NCBI GenBank assembly: GCA_021798915.1
Contig: JAJZBM010000003.1
Span: 124,001 to 188,000, forward strand
DNA length: 64,000 bases
Reading direction: 5' to 3'
Source: Pseudomonadota bacterium
GTDB lineage: Bacteria > Pseudomonadota > Alphaproteobacteria > Acetobacterales > Acetobacteraceae
Position 1 is the stretch's first letter, and each line of letters starts with the position of its first letter. Under the pieces are notes generated by a model. That model was not told where the DNA came from. It saw nothing but the letters and a program-made list of their open reading frames with translations, and searched no databases. The translations under genes and the position numbers were made by a program. This document shows, one piece after another, positions 36,716-49,955 of the stretch.

Positions 36716-39127
36716 ATGCCCGAAAATGCGCCGCTGGTCCGCTGGTTCGCCGAATTGCGCGCGAGCGCCGTCGGCGAGGTCGGGGGTAAGAACGCCTCGC
36801 TCGGGGAGATGTATAGCCGTCTCGGCGCGGCCGGGGTGCGGGTGCCGAATGGCTTCGCCCTCACCGCCCATGCCTATCGCGACGCCCTCGCGAGCGCCGG
36901 CGCGGTTGCGAAGCTGCACGCGCTGCTCGATACCCTGACCGTCACCGATATCGCCGCCCTCGCGCGGGCCGCGGCCGCGGCGCGCCGGATCGTCTATGAG
37001 GCGACCGGCACTGCCGCCCTCCGCGCCGCCATCGCCAGCGCCTATGCCGAGCTCGAGCAGGAATACGGCGCGGAGGTCGCGGTCGCCGTCCGCAGTTCCG
37101 CGACCGCCGAGGATCTGCCCGAGGCGAGCTTCGCCGGCCAGCACGACAGCTATCTGAACATCGTCGGCGTCGACGACCTCTTCGAGGCCTGCCGCCGCTG
37201 CTTCGCCTCCCTGTTCACCGAGCGCGCCATCGTCTACCGGGTCAATAACGGCTTCGACCATTTCAAGGTCGCGCTTTCGGTCGGAGTCATGAAAATGATC
37301 CGCGCCGATGCCGCCGCGAGTGGGGTGATCTTCACGCTCGACACCGAATCCGGCTTTCGCGACGTGGTGTTCGTCACCGGGGCCTACGGACTTGGCGAAA
37401 ACGTCGTGCAGGGCGCCGTCGACCCCGACGAGTTCTATGTCCACAAACCGAGCTTTCAGGCCGGGCATCGCGCCGTGCTGCGCCGGACGCTGGGTGGCAA
37501 GCAAATGACCATGCGGCTCGCCTCCGGTCATTTCGGCGCGACCACCAAGAACCTCCCGACCGAGGCCGCGAAACGCCTGCGCTTTTGCGTCACGGATGAG
37601 GAAGTGCTCGAACTCGCCGCCGCCGCACTCGCCATCGAGGCGCATTATTCCGATCAGGCCGGCCATCCTCAGCCAATGGACATCGAATGGGCGAAGGATG
37701 GAGAAAACGGCGCGCTCTTCATCCTCCAGGCTCGCCCCGAGACCGTCGCCGCGCGCAAAAAACCCGGGATGCTCGATACCTACACGCTGCAAACGCGGGG
37801 CATGGCGGTGGTGACCGGGCGGGCGGTCGGGGAGAAGATCGCGACTGGCGTCGTGCGCGTGGTCAGCGCCGCCAAGGATCTGGAAAATTTCCGGCCCGGC
37901 GAGATTCTCGTCGCCGCGGCGACCAACCCAGACTGGGAGCTGGTCATGAAAACCGCCGGCGCCATCGTCACCGATCATGGCGGGCGCACCTGCCACGCCG
38001 CGATCGTCGCGCGCGAACTCGGCGTGCCCGCCGTGGTCGGCGCCGGGGATGCAACCGCAACGCTGCACACCGGCGATGTCGTCACCGTCTCCTGCGCCGG
38101 CGGCGAGGTCGGCACGGTCTATGCCGGCGCGCTCGCCTTCACCGTCACCCATGTCGATGCCGCGACGCTGACGCTCCCGAAAACGCCGATCATGGTCAAT
38201 CTCGGCAATCCCGATCTCGCGTTCACCACGGCGATGATGCCGAGCGCCGGGGTTGGGCTCGCGCGCATGGAATTCATCATCAACGAGCATATCGGCGTTC
38301 ACCCGATGGCGCTCGTGCATCCGGAGAAGATCCGCGACGCCGAACGCCAACGCATCCGCGAACTCAGCCGCAACGATCCCTCGCCGCAGGCCTTCTTCAT
38401 CCGAGAACTCGCCGAAGGCATCGGCACCATCGCCGCGGCGTTTTTTCCGCGCCCGGTGATCGTCCGGCTTTCCGATTTCAAGAGCAATGAATACGCAGCC
38501 CTGCTCGGCGGCGGTGCCTTCGAACCCAAGGAGGCCAATCCGATGCTCGGCTTCCGTGGCGCGGCGCGCTATGCGCATCCGGCCTATGCCGAAGGCTTCG
38601 CCCTCGAATGCGCGGCGCTGTTGCGCGTGCGCAGCGTTATGGGTCTCACCAATCTTCTCGTCATGGTGCCGTTCTGCCGCCGCGTCGAGGAGGCGAAAAC
38701 CGTGCTCGCCGAGATGGCCCGCCATGGCTTGCGACGCGGCGAGGACGGGCTCGAAATCTACGTCATGTGCGAGATCCCAAACAACGTCATCCAGATCGAC
38801 GCATTTTCGGAAATCTTCGATGGTTTCTCGATCGGTTCGAACGATCTGACCCAGCTCACGCTCGGCGTCGATCGCGATTCCGACATCGTCGCCTTCGATT
38901 TCGACGAACGCGACCCCGGGATGCTGGCGATGCTGCGCCTTGCCGTCACCGGCGCTCAGCGCAATCACCGCAAGGTCGGCATCTGCGGCGAGGCGCCGGC
39001 GAATTATCCCGAAATCGCCGCCTTCCTCGCCGGTCTCGGCATCGGCTCGATCAGCGTCAATCCGGCCAGCCTGCTCCGCACCCTCGCCATCGTCCGCGCC
39101 GCGGAAGAAAACGCTTCCCCGGCGTGA
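36716..39127 (+). CDS. ppsA: Phosphoenolpyruvate synthase
   Basis: GGKNASLGEMYSRL, DHGGRTCHAAIVARELGVPAVVG swivelling His, C-terminal PEP-utilizers TIM barrel (SIGSNDLTQLTLGVDRDS). Confidence 0.95.
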   Translation: MPENAPLVRWFAELRASAVGEVGGKNASLGEMYSRLGAAGVRVPNGFALTAHAYRDALASAGAVAKLHALLDTLTVTDIAALARAAAAARRIVYEATGTAALRAAIASAYAELEQEYGAEVAVAVRSSATAEDLPEASFAGQHDSYLNIVGVDDLFEACRRCFASLFTERAIVYRVNNGFDHFKVALSVGVMKMIRADAAASGVIFTLDTESGFRDVVFVTGAYGLGENVVQGAVDPDEFYVHKPSFQAGHRAVLRRTLGGKQMTMRLASGHFGATTKNLPTEAAKRLRFCVTDEEVLELAAAALAIEAHYSDQAGHPQPMDIEWAKDGENGALFILQARPETVAARKKPGMLDTYTLQTRGMAVVTGRAVGEKIATGVVRVVSAAKDLENFRPGEILVAAATNPDWELVMKTAGAIVTDHGGRTCHAAIVARELGVPAVVGAGDATATLHTGDVVTVSCAGGEVGTVYAGALAFTVTHVDAATLTLPKTPIMVNLGNPDLAFTTAMMPSAGVGLARMEFIINEHIGVHPMALVHPEKIRDAERQRIRELSRNDPSPQAFFIRELAEGIGTIAAAFFPRPVIVRLSDFKSNEYAALLGGGAFEPKEANPMLGFRGAARYAHPAYAEGFALECAALLRVRSVMGLTNLLVMVPFCRRVEEAKTVLAEMARHGLRRGEDGLEIYVMCEIPNNVIQIDAFSEIFDGFSIGSNDLTQLTLGVDRDSDIVAFDFDERDPGMLAMLRLAVTGAQRNHRKVGICGEAPANYPEIAAFLAGLGIGSISVNPASLLRTLAIVRAAEENASPA

Positions 39128-39144
39128 TTTCGGAGATCCCGCTC

Positions 39145-39807
39145 ATGCCCGATCACCTCGATGACCTCAGCCTCGACCGTCTCGTCCGCGAGGAACTGGA
39201 ATGGGCGCCGCATGTCGATGCGGCGAACATCACCGTCCATGTCCGGGGCGGCATCGTCACCCTCGGCGGTTTCGTTGCGAGCTATGCCGAGAAAAAAGCC
39301 GCCGAGCGCGCGGTCTGGCACGTGCGCGGCGTCCTTGGCCTGGCGCAGGAGATCGCGGTCCGCCTCGCCCCCGGGACATCCCCTTCCGATGAGGAAATCG
39401 CCCACCGCGTCGCAAGCATCCTGCGCTGGGACGCGCGGATCCCGGAGGGACGGATTCAGGTCAAGGTCGAGGCCGGGATCGTGACCCTGATCGGCGCGGT
39501 CGACTGGCAATACCAGAAAGAGGACGTGGAGGCCCGGGTGCAGCCGCTCGCCGGCGTAGTCGCGATCGAGAACCGGATTCTCGTCCGCCCGCGCCCCGGC
39601 GCGCCCGATATCGGCGATAACGTGCGCCGCGCGCTCGCCCGCCATACCGAGATCGACGCCGGGCGTATCACCGTCACCACCCATGGCGCCGAGGTCACGC
39701 TCACCGGCGAGGTGCGGAGCCTCGCCGCCCGCCGCATCGCCGAAAACGCCGCCTGGTCCGCCGCCGGGGTCGCGGAGGTTGCAGACCGGCTGCGGGTCGT
39801 CCCCTAA
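39145..39807 (+). CDS. BON-domain protein (three BON repeats, OsmY-like)
   Basis: Repeated ...ITVHVRGGIVTLGGFV..., ...IQVKVEAGIVTLIGAVDWQYQK..., ...ITVTTHGAEVTLTGEVRSL... Confidence 0.88.
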   Translation: MPDHLDDLSLDRLVREELEWAPHVDAANITVHVRGGIVTLGGFVASYAEKKAAERAVWHVRGVLGLAQEIAVRLAPGTSPSDEEIAHRVASILRWDARIPEGRIQVKVEAGIVTLIGAVDWQYQKEDVEARVQPLAGVVAIENRILVRPRPGAPDIGDNVRRALARHTEIDAGRITVTTHGAEVTLTGEVRSLAARRIAENAAWSAAGVAEVADRLRVVP

Positions 39808-39817
39808 AGCCACCGCC

Positions 39818-40777
39818 ATGGCAACCACGCCGCCGCGCATCGTTACCCTGACGCTCAACCCGGCGGTCGATTTCGTTTCCACCGCCGCGGCACTCCGCGC
39901 GACCCATAAAATCCGCACCCATGACGAGCATGTCGATCCCGGCGGCGGCGGCGTCAATGTCGCGCGCGTCGTGCATGCGCTCGGCGGCGAGACGCTGGCC
40001 GTCCTCGCCGGCGGCGACGTCACGGGGCGGTTTTTGTGCGAATTGCTCGCCGCGGCCGGGGTTCCCCATCATTGCGTGCCGATCGCCGGGCGGACGCGGG
40101 TGTCCTTCACCGTCCGCGAAAGCACGACCGGGCTGGAATACCGTTTCGTGCCGGAGGGCCCGGCCCTCTCCGAGCCCGAATGGCGCCGCGCCCTCGCCGC
40201 TCTCCCCGCCGTGCCGGGCGATTACGTGGTCGCGAGCGGCAGCCTGCCGCGCGACGTTCCGGTCGGGATCTATGCCGAGGCGGCGCGGATGGCGGCCTCG
40301 CGCGGTCAGGCTTTCGTGCTCGACACCTCCGGCCCGGCCCTCGCCGCCGCACTCGGGCATGGCATCACACTCTTGAAGCCGAGCCTGCGCGAACTCGAAA
40401 CCCTGGTCGGTCACGCCCTTCCGGACGCAGCGGCAGCGGAGAGGGAAGCGCTCGCCCTGGTGCGCGCCGGGGCGGCGCGGATAGTGGTGGTGACGCTCGG
40501 CGCGGCGGGCGCGATCCTGGCCAGCGAGACAGGGGTTCTCCGCCGCCCGGCGCCGGCCACCGAGGTCCATAGCGCGGTCGGCGCCGGCGATGCCTTTCTC
40601 GCCGCCATGGTGCTCGCCCTGGCGCGCGGCGCGGCGCCCGAGGAGGCGCTCGATTGGGGGCTTGCCGCTGGCGCCGCGGCGATCGCCGGAATCGGCACTG
40701 CGCGCATCACGCGGAGCGCCGTCGAACACGGCTACGACGCCTTGCGCGCCAGCCGCGCCGCAAGACCGGCACCATAA
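39818..40777 (+). CDS. PfkB-family sugar-phosphate kinase (1-/6-phosphofructokinase-like)
   Basis: IVTLTLNPAVDF, PGGGGVNVARVVHALGG, HSAVGAGDAFLAAMVLAL. Confidence 0.9.
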   Translation: MATTPPRIVTLTLNPAVDFVSTAAALRATHKIRTHDEHVDPGGGGVNVARVVHALGGETLAVLAGGDVTGRFLCELLAAAGVPHHCVPIAGRTRVSFTVRESTTGLEYRFVPEGPALSEPEWRRALAALPAVPGDYVVASGSLPRDVPVGIYAEAARMAASRGQAFVLDTSGPALAAALGHGITLLKPSLRELETLVGHALPDAAAAEREALALVRAGAARIVVVTLGAAGAILASETGVLRRPAPATEVHSAVGAGDAFLAAMVLALARGAAPEEALDWGLAAGAAAIAGIGTARITRSAVEHGYDALRASRAARPAP

Positions 40778-40905
40778 TGAGCCGTAATGGCGAAGGTTTC
40801 GTTGATTAACGATATATCACAAATAAATCGTTATTATAAAATTCTACCTTGTATGATCGTGAAAAAGCCCTTAAATCCCGGCTCCCCTTTCGGCGAGCCG
40901 CTTTC

Positions 40906-41616
40906 ATGCCCTCATCCGTCCGGTCCCTGTCCCACCCGCCGCCGCTCGACGGCATCGCGCTGCTTCGCCATGCGCTCACCGTCGCCTTCCCCGGCCGTAT
41001 CGCCGTGGTCTCGTCATTCGGCACCGAATCGGCGGTGCTGCTCGCCCTCGTCGCCGAAATCGCTCCGGCGACACCGGTTCTGTTCCTCGAAACCGGTCAG
41101 CATTTCCCTGAAACCCTCGCCTATCGCCAGCAACTCGCGGCCCGGCTCGGGCTCAGTGACGTCCGCGACATCACCCCCGATCCGGCGGTTCTGGCGCAGG
41201 ACGATCCGGCCGGGCAGCTCTGGCATTTCGATCCCGATGCCTGCTGCGCCCGGCGCAAGGTCGCGCCGCTCGCCGCCGCGCTGGCGCCCTTCGATGCCTG
41301 GGTCAACGGCCGCAAGCGCTTCCAGGCGGCCACCCGCGCCAGCCTGCCCTTGCTCGAAATGGCATCCGGCAAGGTCAAGCTCAATCCGCTCGCCGCGTGG
41401 GACGCGGCCCGCATCGCCGCCGAATTCGCCGCCCGGGCGCTGCCCGCGCATCCGCTCGCGGCGCGCGGCTATCGCTCCATCGGCTGCGCCCCCTGCACCC
41501 GCGCGACCGCCCCCGGCGAGGACGCCCGCGCCGGACGCTGGTCAGGACAAATTAAGACCGAATGCGGTATACATCTCCCGAGCCGGGCGCCGTGGCCGCC
41601 GATGAGCCCTTCTTGA
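40906..41616 (+). CDS. cysH: Phosphoadenylyl/adenylyl-sulfate reductase
   Basis: SSFGTESAVLLALVAEI, FDPDACCARRKV and GCAPCTRA (two Cys pairs), IKTECGIH. Confidence 0.93.
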   Translation: MPSSVRSLSHPPPLDGIALLRHALTVAFPGRIAVVSSFGTESAVLLALVAEIAPATPVLFLETGQHFPETLAYRQQLAARLGLSDVRDITPDPAVLAQDDPAGQLWHFDPDACCARRKVAPLAAALAPFDAWVNGRKRFQAATRASLPLLEMASGKVKLNPLAAWDAARIAAEFAARALPAHPLAARGYRSIGCAPCTRATAPGEDARAGRWSGQIKTECGIHLPSRAPWPPMSPS

Positions 41617-41644
41617 GCCTTTCCAGTGAGAGACACCCACCCGA

Positions 41645-42451
41645 ATGACCCCGGATATGACCGATCTCGACCACCTCGAAAGCCAGAGCATCTTCATCCT
41701 GCGCGAGGCCTATCACCGGCTGAAACCGCTGGCGATGCTGTGGTCGCTCGGCAAGGATTCCAATGTCTGCGTCTGGCTGGCGCGCAAAGCCTTTCTCGGC
41801 CAGGTGCCGTTTCCGGTGGTGCATGTCGATACCGGCAAGAAATTCCCCGAGATGTACGCCTTTCGCGAGCGCTATGCCAAGGAATGGGGTCTCGATCTGA
41901 TCGTCGGCACCTGCCCGCCGGTCGAGGAGATCGACCCCAGCCTGCCGCCGGCGGCGCGTTCGGCGGCGCGTAAGACCGCCGGCCTTGCCGCTCTCATCGA
42001 GCGTCACCGCTTCGCCGGGGTCATCGCCGGCATCCGCCGTGACGAGCAGGCGACCCGCGCCAAGGAGCGGGTTTTCAGCCCGCGTGGCGCGAGCCATCGC
42101 TGGGATGTCCGCAACCAGCCGCCGGAATTCTGGGACCAGTTCGTAGCCCCGATCGAGGATGGCGCCCATGTCCGCGTCCATCCCCTGCTCGCCTGGCGCG
42201 AGGTCGATATCTGGCGCTATATCGCGCGCGAGAAGATCCCGGTGGTCGATCTCTATTTTTCGCGCGACGGCCAGCGCTATCGCTCGCTCGGCGACCAGGA
42301 CATCACCTTCCCGGTGGCAAGCGCCGCCGGCACTGTCGAGGAAATCATCGCCGAGCTCTATGCGAGCCGCGAGCCCGAGCGCGCCGGCCGTGCCATGGAC
42401 CATGAATCCGAGGACGCCTTCGAACGGCTGCGTGTCGCGGGGTATCTATGA
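41645..42451 (+). CDS. cysD: Sulfate adenylyltransferase subunit 2
   Basis: [48 protein letters not shown]. Confidence 0.95.
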   Translation: MTPDMTDLDHLESQSIFILREAYHRLKPLAMLWSLGKDSNVCVWLARKAFLGQVPFPVVHVDTGKKFPEMYAFRERYAKEWGLDLIVGTCPPVEEIDPSLPPAARSAARKTAGLAALIERHRFAGVIAGIRRDEQATRAKERVFSPRGASHRWDVRNQPPEFWDQFVAPIEDGAHVRVHPLLAWREVDIWRYIAREKIPVVDLYFSRDGQRYRSLGDQDITFPVASAAGTVEEIIAELYASREPERAGRAMDHESEDAFERLRVAGYL

Positions 42452-44391
42452 GCGCGCGCGGCAAGGAGCCCATCATGAACGCCCCCTTCGATCCCCTTCC
42501 CGCCGCGCCCCTCCCGGCCGCCGAAATGCCGACGCCGATCGTCATCGTCGGCCATGTCGATCACGGCAAATCGACGCTGATCGGCCGGTTATTGCACGAT
42601 ACCGACAGTCTCCTCGCCGGCAAGCTCGAGGCCGCGCGGCTATCGTCCGAAAAACGCGGGCTCGGCATCGAGTGGTCGTTCCTGCTCGATTCGCTCCAGG
42701 CCGAGCGCGATCAGGGCGTCACCATCGATGCGACGCGGATTCCCTTCACTCTGGGCGGGCGCGGCTTCGTCATCGTCGATGCCCCCGGCCATCGCCAGTT
42801 CCTGCGCAACATGATCACCGGCGCCGCCGGCGCCAGCGCCGCCGTGCTCGTCATCGACGTGGCCGAGGGGGTGCGCGACCAGACGCGGCGCCACGCCATG
42901 CTGCTCCGCCTGGTCGGCGTCGCGGAGGTGATCGTGGTCCTGAACAAGGCCGACCTGCTCGCTTTCGACCGTGCCCGGATCGACGCCGTCTCCACCCAGA
43001 TCACCGCCCTCCTCGCCTCGCTCGACATCGCGCCGCACGCCATCATCCCGGTCTCGGCGCGCCACGGGGACAGCATCGCCACGCGCTCCTCCCATCTCGC
43101 CTGGTATGACGGGCCGACGCTGACCGAGGCGCTGGCCGCCCTGCCCCGGCCGCTGCCCGCGGTCTCCGGCCCGCTCCGTCTTGCGGTGCAGGATGTCTAT
43201 CGCCAGGGGGAGCGGCGCTTCGTCGTCGGGCGCATCGAAAGCGGCCGCCTCGCCGCCGGCGATAGCGTCGCGATCGGCGCCGCCGGTCATCGCGCGACCA
43301 TCACCGCGCTGGCCGGCTGGCCGACGCCACCGGCGCAAACCGCCGGCGCCGGCCAATCGGTCGCGCTGGAGCTGGCGCCGGAGGTGGTGGTTACGCGGGG
43401 TGATCTGCTCTATCACCCGAGCGCCGCCCCGCTCCGCGCCCGGCGCCTCGCGACCCGGATTTTCTGGTTGCGCCAGGAGCCTTTGCGTCTCGGCGAAAGC
43501 TTCCAGCTCCGCCTCGCGACCGCCGAATACAAGGTCCGCGTCAGCGCCATCGAGCGGGTGGTGCGGATCGACGATCTTTCCGCCGAGGCCGGCACCGAAG
43601 TGCCGCCGGAGGGGTTCGCCGACATCACCCTGACCGCGGCCGAGGAGGTTTTGTTCGATCCTTTCCGCCCCGAGGGCGGCGGGCGTGGCGTTCTGGTCGA
43701 TGGGCACCAGCATATCGTCGGCGGCGCGCCGATCCTCGGCATCGCCGCCGGGCGCGAGCACGTATTCCCGCTCGACGCCGCGGTCTCGCACACCCAGCGC
43801 GCGGCGGCGAAGGGCTATCGCGGCGCCGTGTTCTGGCTCACCGGCCTGCCCGGCGCCGGCAAATCGACCCTGGCCCGCCAGGCCGAGCAGCGGCTTTTCG
43901 CCGACGGGATCGATGCCGTGGTGCTCGATGGCGACACGCTGCGCACCGGCCTCAACGCCGATCTCGGGTTCTCGCCGCGCGAGCGGGAGGAGAATGTGCG
44001 CCGCACCGCCGAGGTCGCGCGGCTGATGGCGGAGGCCGGGCTGGTCGTCATCGTCGCGCTGATCTCGCCGCAAGCCGCGATGCGCGCCGAAGCGCGGCGG
44101 ATCGGCGGCGATCTGTTCCATGAAATCCACATCGCCGCGGATGTCGCGACCTGTGAGGCGCGCGACCCGAAAGGTCTCTACGCCAAGGCCCGCGCCGGGG
44201 CGCTTCCCGGCTTCACCGGCATCGACGGGAGTTATGAGGCCCCCGCCGCCCCCGATCTCAGGCTCGATACCGGTCGGCTGTCGGTGGCCGCGGCGGCGGA
44301 GGCGCTGATCACCTTCATCGCCGAGGCGATCGCCCCCAAAGGCGCGGTAGCCGAAGGCGAAGAAGCGGCGCCGGCATTGGCGCGCCTATAG
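42448..44391 (+). CDS. cysNC: Bifunctional sulfate adenylyltransferase subunit 1/adenylylsulfate kinase
   Basis: [19 protein letters not shown]-Tu-like GTPase, C-terminal [25 protein letters not shown] kinase. Confidence 0.95.
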   Translation: MSARGKEPIMNAPFDPLPAAPLPAAEMPTPIVIVGHVDHGKSTLIGRLLHDTDSLLAGKLEAARLSSEKRGLGIEWSFLLDSLQAERDQGVTIDATRIPFTLGGRGFVIVDAPGHRQFLRNMITGAAGASAAVLVIDVAEGVRDQTRRHAMLLRLVGVAEVIVVLNKADLLAFDRARIDAVSTQITALLASLDIAPHAIIPVSARHGDSIATRSSHLAWYDGPTLTEALAALPRPLPAVSGPLRLAVQDVYRQGERRFVVGRIESGRLAAGDSVAIGAAGHRATITALAGWPTPPAQTAGAGQSVALELAPEVVVTRGDLLYHPSAAPLRARRLATRIFWLRQEPLRLGESFQLRLATAEYKVRVSAIERVVRIDDLSAEAGTEVPPEGFADITLTAAEEVLFDPFRPEGGGRGVLVDGHQHIVGGAPILGIAAGREHVFPLDAAVSHTQRAAAKGYRGAVFWLTGLPGAGKSTLARQAEQRLFADGIDAVVLDGDTLRTGLNADLGFSPREREENVRRTAEVARLMAEAGLVVIVALISPQAAMRAEARRIGGDLFHEIHIAADVATCEARDPKGLYAKARAGALPGFTGIDGSYEAPAAPDLRLDTGRLSVAAAAEALITFIAEAIAPKGAVAEGEEAAPALARL

Positions 44392-45182
44392 ACGCCGTGG
44401 CCGCCGGGCGCGGCGACGAGGCGCTCGGTGAGGCCGAGAATGGTCTCGGCGCCGCCGAGGTAAAGCACGCCATCCGGCGCCAGCCGCTCGGCGATCGCCT
44501 CCAACACCCGGGTCTTGGTCGGCTGGTCGAAATAGATCAGCACGTTGCGGCAGAAAATCGTGTCGAACTGGCCGAGCGGGCGGAGATCGGCGAGCAGATT
44601 CCATTCCCGGAAGCTGGCCATGGCGCGGAGCGGCTCGGCGATCCGCCAGCCCTCCGGCTCCTTGCGGAAATGCTTGACCAGCGCGGTCATCGGCACCCCG
44701 CGCTGGACCTCGAACTGGGTGTATAGCCCGGCGCGGGCGCGCGCCAGGGGTTCGCGGGCGATATCGGTGCCGACGATCTCGACCCGCCGCCCGCCGAGCA
44801 GCGCCTGGCTTTCGGCGACGATCATCGCCAGCGAATAGGCCTCCTGCCCGGTCGACGCCGCCGCCGACCAGAAACGCAACCCCGCGCCGGCCGGCCGGGA
44901 TGCCGCGAGCTGCGGCAGAACCTGGCCGCGAAAATGCGCGAACGGCTTGTCATCGCGGAAAAAAAACGTCTCGTTGGTGGTCATCGCCTCGACCACCGCG
45001 GCGGCGAGTGTCGCATTGCCGCCGCGCAGCGCGAGCGCCAGCGCTTCCAGATCGACGAGATTATGGGCGCGAAGCAGCGCCGCAAGACGGGTTTCCAGGA
45101 GATAGAGCTTGTCCGGCCCGATCACGAGACCGGAGCGGGATTTGAGCAGGGTCGCGAAGACCTCGAACGCCGCGGGTGTCAT
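44232..45182 (-). CDS. cheR: CheR-type chemoreceptor glutamate methyltransferase
   Basis: [52 protein letters not shown]-terminal tail antisense to cysNC. Confidence 0.92.
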   Translation of the reverse strand: MTPAAFEVFATLLKSRSGLVIGPDKLYLLETRLAALLRAHNLVDLEALALALRGGNATLAAAVVEAMTTNETFFFRDDKPFAHFRGQVLPQLAASRPAGAGLRFWSAAASTGQEAYSLAMIVAESQALLGGRRVEIVGTDIAREPLARARAGLYTQFEVQRGVPMTALVKHFRKEPEGWRIAEPLRAMASFREWNLLADLRPLGQFDTIFCRNVLIYFDQPTKTRVLEAIAERLAPDGVLYLGGAETILGLTERLVAAPGGHGVYRRANAGAASSPSATAPLGAIASAMKVISASAAAATDSRPVSSLRSGAAGAS

Positions 45183-46288
45183 CGTCCGATCATCTCCAGA
45201 ACTTTCGGCGCGATGCGCGCAAGCGGCAGAACGGCATGGCAGAGCCTGGCCTGGGCGATGGCGCCGGGCATGCCCCAGACGACGCTCGACGCCTCGTCCT
45301 GGGCGATCGCGGCGCCACCGGCGGCGATGACGGCGCTGGTGCCGTCGCGCCCGTCATGGCCCATGCCGGTCAGCATCACGACGAGCACCCGCCCCTCGCA
45401 GGCGCTGGCCGCGCTCAGGAGCATGGGATCGACGGCGGGGCGACAGAAATTGACCGGCGGATCGGTGCTGAGCCGGGCGCGCAGGCTCGCGCCGTCACGC
45501 TGGATCAGCAAATGGCGGTCGCCGGGCGCGAGATGGATATGCCCCGGCCGCAGCACTTCACCATCCTGCGCCTCGGCACAGGGCATGCCGCCGAGGCGGC
45601 CGAGATGCTCGGCGAGGATCGGGGTGAAGGTCGCCGGCATGTGCTGGGTCAGGACCACCGGCACCGAAAGCGCCTTGCCGAGCGCCGGGACGAGGGTGAA
45701 CAGCGCCTGCGGCCCGCCGGTGGAACTGCCGATCGCGAGCAGGCGCGGCGGCCGCGCCGGGCCGGGGCGGAGGGCGACCGGCGCCGCCGGTGCCGCCGGC
45801 GCCGCTTTCGTCCCGGCCCGGCGGAGACGGACGAGGCCGCGGATCTTGGCGATCAGTTCGCGGCGAAAGGAATCATCGGCGATCATCGCCGTGGACGGTT
45901 TCGGCACGTAATCGGCGGCACCGAGCCGCAGCGCGCGGAGCGCGATCTCCGCCCCGCGGGTGGTCAGGGTCGAGGCCATGATGACCCGCAATCCGGGATC
46001 GGCTTCGAGCAGTTGCGGCAGCGCCGCCATGCCGTCCAGCACCGGCATCTCGATATCGAGGATCAGGACGTCGACCGGCGTGGTCGCGGCGAGGCGCCGG
46101 ATCGTCGCCACCGCCTGCGCGCCGTCGGCGACGCGGGCGGCGATGGTGAAATCCGGCTCCGCCTCCAGCATCCGCGCCAAGGCGCCACGGATGACCAGGG
46201 AATCGTCGCAAATGGCGACGCGGATTTTGGCCTCGCCGCCGGTCGTCGCGGGCCGAAGCGCGGTCGCCGTCGCACCGGTGGTGATCAA
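45179..46288 (-). CDS. cheB: Chemotaxis response regulator protein-glutamate methylesterase
   Basis: REC domain (DVLILDIEMPVLDGM) plus CheB catalytic domain (AIGSSTGGPQAL, VVLTQHMPATFTP, LTGMGHDGRDG). Confidence 0.94.
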   Translation of the reverse strand: MITTGATATALRPATTGGEAKIRVAICDDSLVIRGALARMLEAEPDFTIAARVADGAQAVATIRRLAATTPVDVLILDIEMPVLDGMAALPQLLEADPGLRVIMASTLTTRGAEIALRALRLGAADYVPKPSTAMIADDSFRRELIAKIRGLVRLRRAGTKAAPAAPAAPVALRPGPARPPRLLAIGSSTGGPQALFTLVPALGKALSVPVVLTQHMPATFTPILAEHLGRLGGMPCAEAQDGEVLRPGHIHLAPGDRHLLIQRDGASLRARLSTDPPVNFCRPAVDPMLLSAASACEGRVLVVMLTGMGHDGRDGTSAVIAAGGAAIAQDEASSVVWGMPGAIAQARLCHAVLPLARIAPKVLEMIGR

Positions 46289-46662
46289 AGCAGACCCACC
46301 TGGGCGAATTTTCCGAGCAGAATCCCCTCATCGAACGGTTTCATGATGAATTCCTGGGCCCCGCTCTCGATCGCCTGCTCGATGAAGCTCATTTCGGTTT
46401 CGGTGGTGCAGAACACCACCGTCGGCCGGTCGGGGCCGAATTCCTGACGCAGGGCGCGCAGGAACTCGATGCCGTTCATCACCGGCATGTTCCAGTCGAG
46501 CAGGATGACGCCCGGCAATTGCCGGCGGCAGGCGTCGAGCGCCTTCTGGCCATCCTCGGCCTCCTCGACGGCAAAGCCTTGGGTCTCCAGAATGCGTCGC
46601 GCGACCTTGCGCACGACGCGGCTGTCATCGACGACGAGACAGAGGCAGCCTTCGGCGGTCAT
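46285..46662 (-). CDS. Single-domain response regulator (CheY-like)
   Basis: VVDDSRVVRKVARRIL, ILLDWNMPVMNGIEFL, KPFDEGIL. Confidence 0.92.
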   Translation of the reverse strand: MTAEGCLCLVVDDSRVVRKVARRILETQGFAVEEAEDGQKALDACRRQLPGVILLDWNMPVMNGIEFLRALRQEFGPDRPTVVFCTTETEMSFIEQAIESGAQEFIMKPFDEGILLGKFAQVGLL

Positions 46663-46684
46663 CGGCGTTCCCCTTGCGCGCGAA

Positions 46685-47179
46685 TTATTGAACCGGGGCC
46701 AAAGCGAGGATGCGCGCGACGTCGAGCACCACCATCAGCCGGCCGGAAAGCCGATAGATGCCGCGGCTGTGATTGGCCCAGACCGGCGGCAAAGTGGGCG
46801 GGTTGCGTTCGAAATCCCGCCCCGGGAGGCTCAGAACCTCGCTCACCTGATCGACGAGAAAGGCATAAAGTTCGCCGCTCTGCTCGGTGACCACCGCCAT
46901 CCGCGCCGCCTCGCCCTCGGCCTGCGGCAGGCCGAGGCGGCGGCGGAGATCGATCGCGGTGACGATGCGGCCGCGGAGATTGAGGCTGCCGGCGATCTCC
47001 GTCGGCGCCAGCGGAATCCGGGTGATGTTCTGCGCCGACAACACATCGCGCACCATCAATACCGGAATGCCGCAGAGCTGGTCGGCGAGCATCAGAGTGA
47101 CGAAAACCTGCTCGCCGCTCGCATCGGTGTCACGCGTGGTCTCGCCCTCGCGCGGCTTTTCCATCAGGGTTGCGCTCAT
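46685..47179 (-). CDS. cheW: Chemotaxis coupling protein CheW
   Basis: FVTLMLADQLCGIPVLMVRDVL, GSLNLRGRIVTAIDLRRRLGL. Confidence 0.92.
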   Translation of the reverse strand: MSATLMEKPREGETTRDTDASGEQVFVTLMLADQLCGIPVLMVRDVLSAQNITRIPLAPTEIAGSLNLRGRIVTAIDLRRRLGLPQAEGEAARMAVVTEQSGELYAFLVDQVSEVLSLPGRDFERNPPTLPPVWANHSRGIYRLSGRLMVVLDVARILALAPVQ

Positions 47180-47192
47180 CGGTTTTTCTTCC

Positions 47193-49856
<2,664 letters not shown>

Positions 49857-49955
49857 CAGCCTCTCCCCACCGGGCTTTCGCCGCGCAACAGCTCACGATG
49901 CGGGGAATTGTGCCGTGCGGGTCCAAAGAAAGAGTAAAGGAACCGGCCCCCTCGG

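Noticed and set aside
36302-38968. 888-aa ORF on the minus strand
   Set aside because: Shadow ORF antisense to ppsA in GC-rich DNA; low-complexity Arg/Gly/Asp-rich sequence without recognisable motifs.
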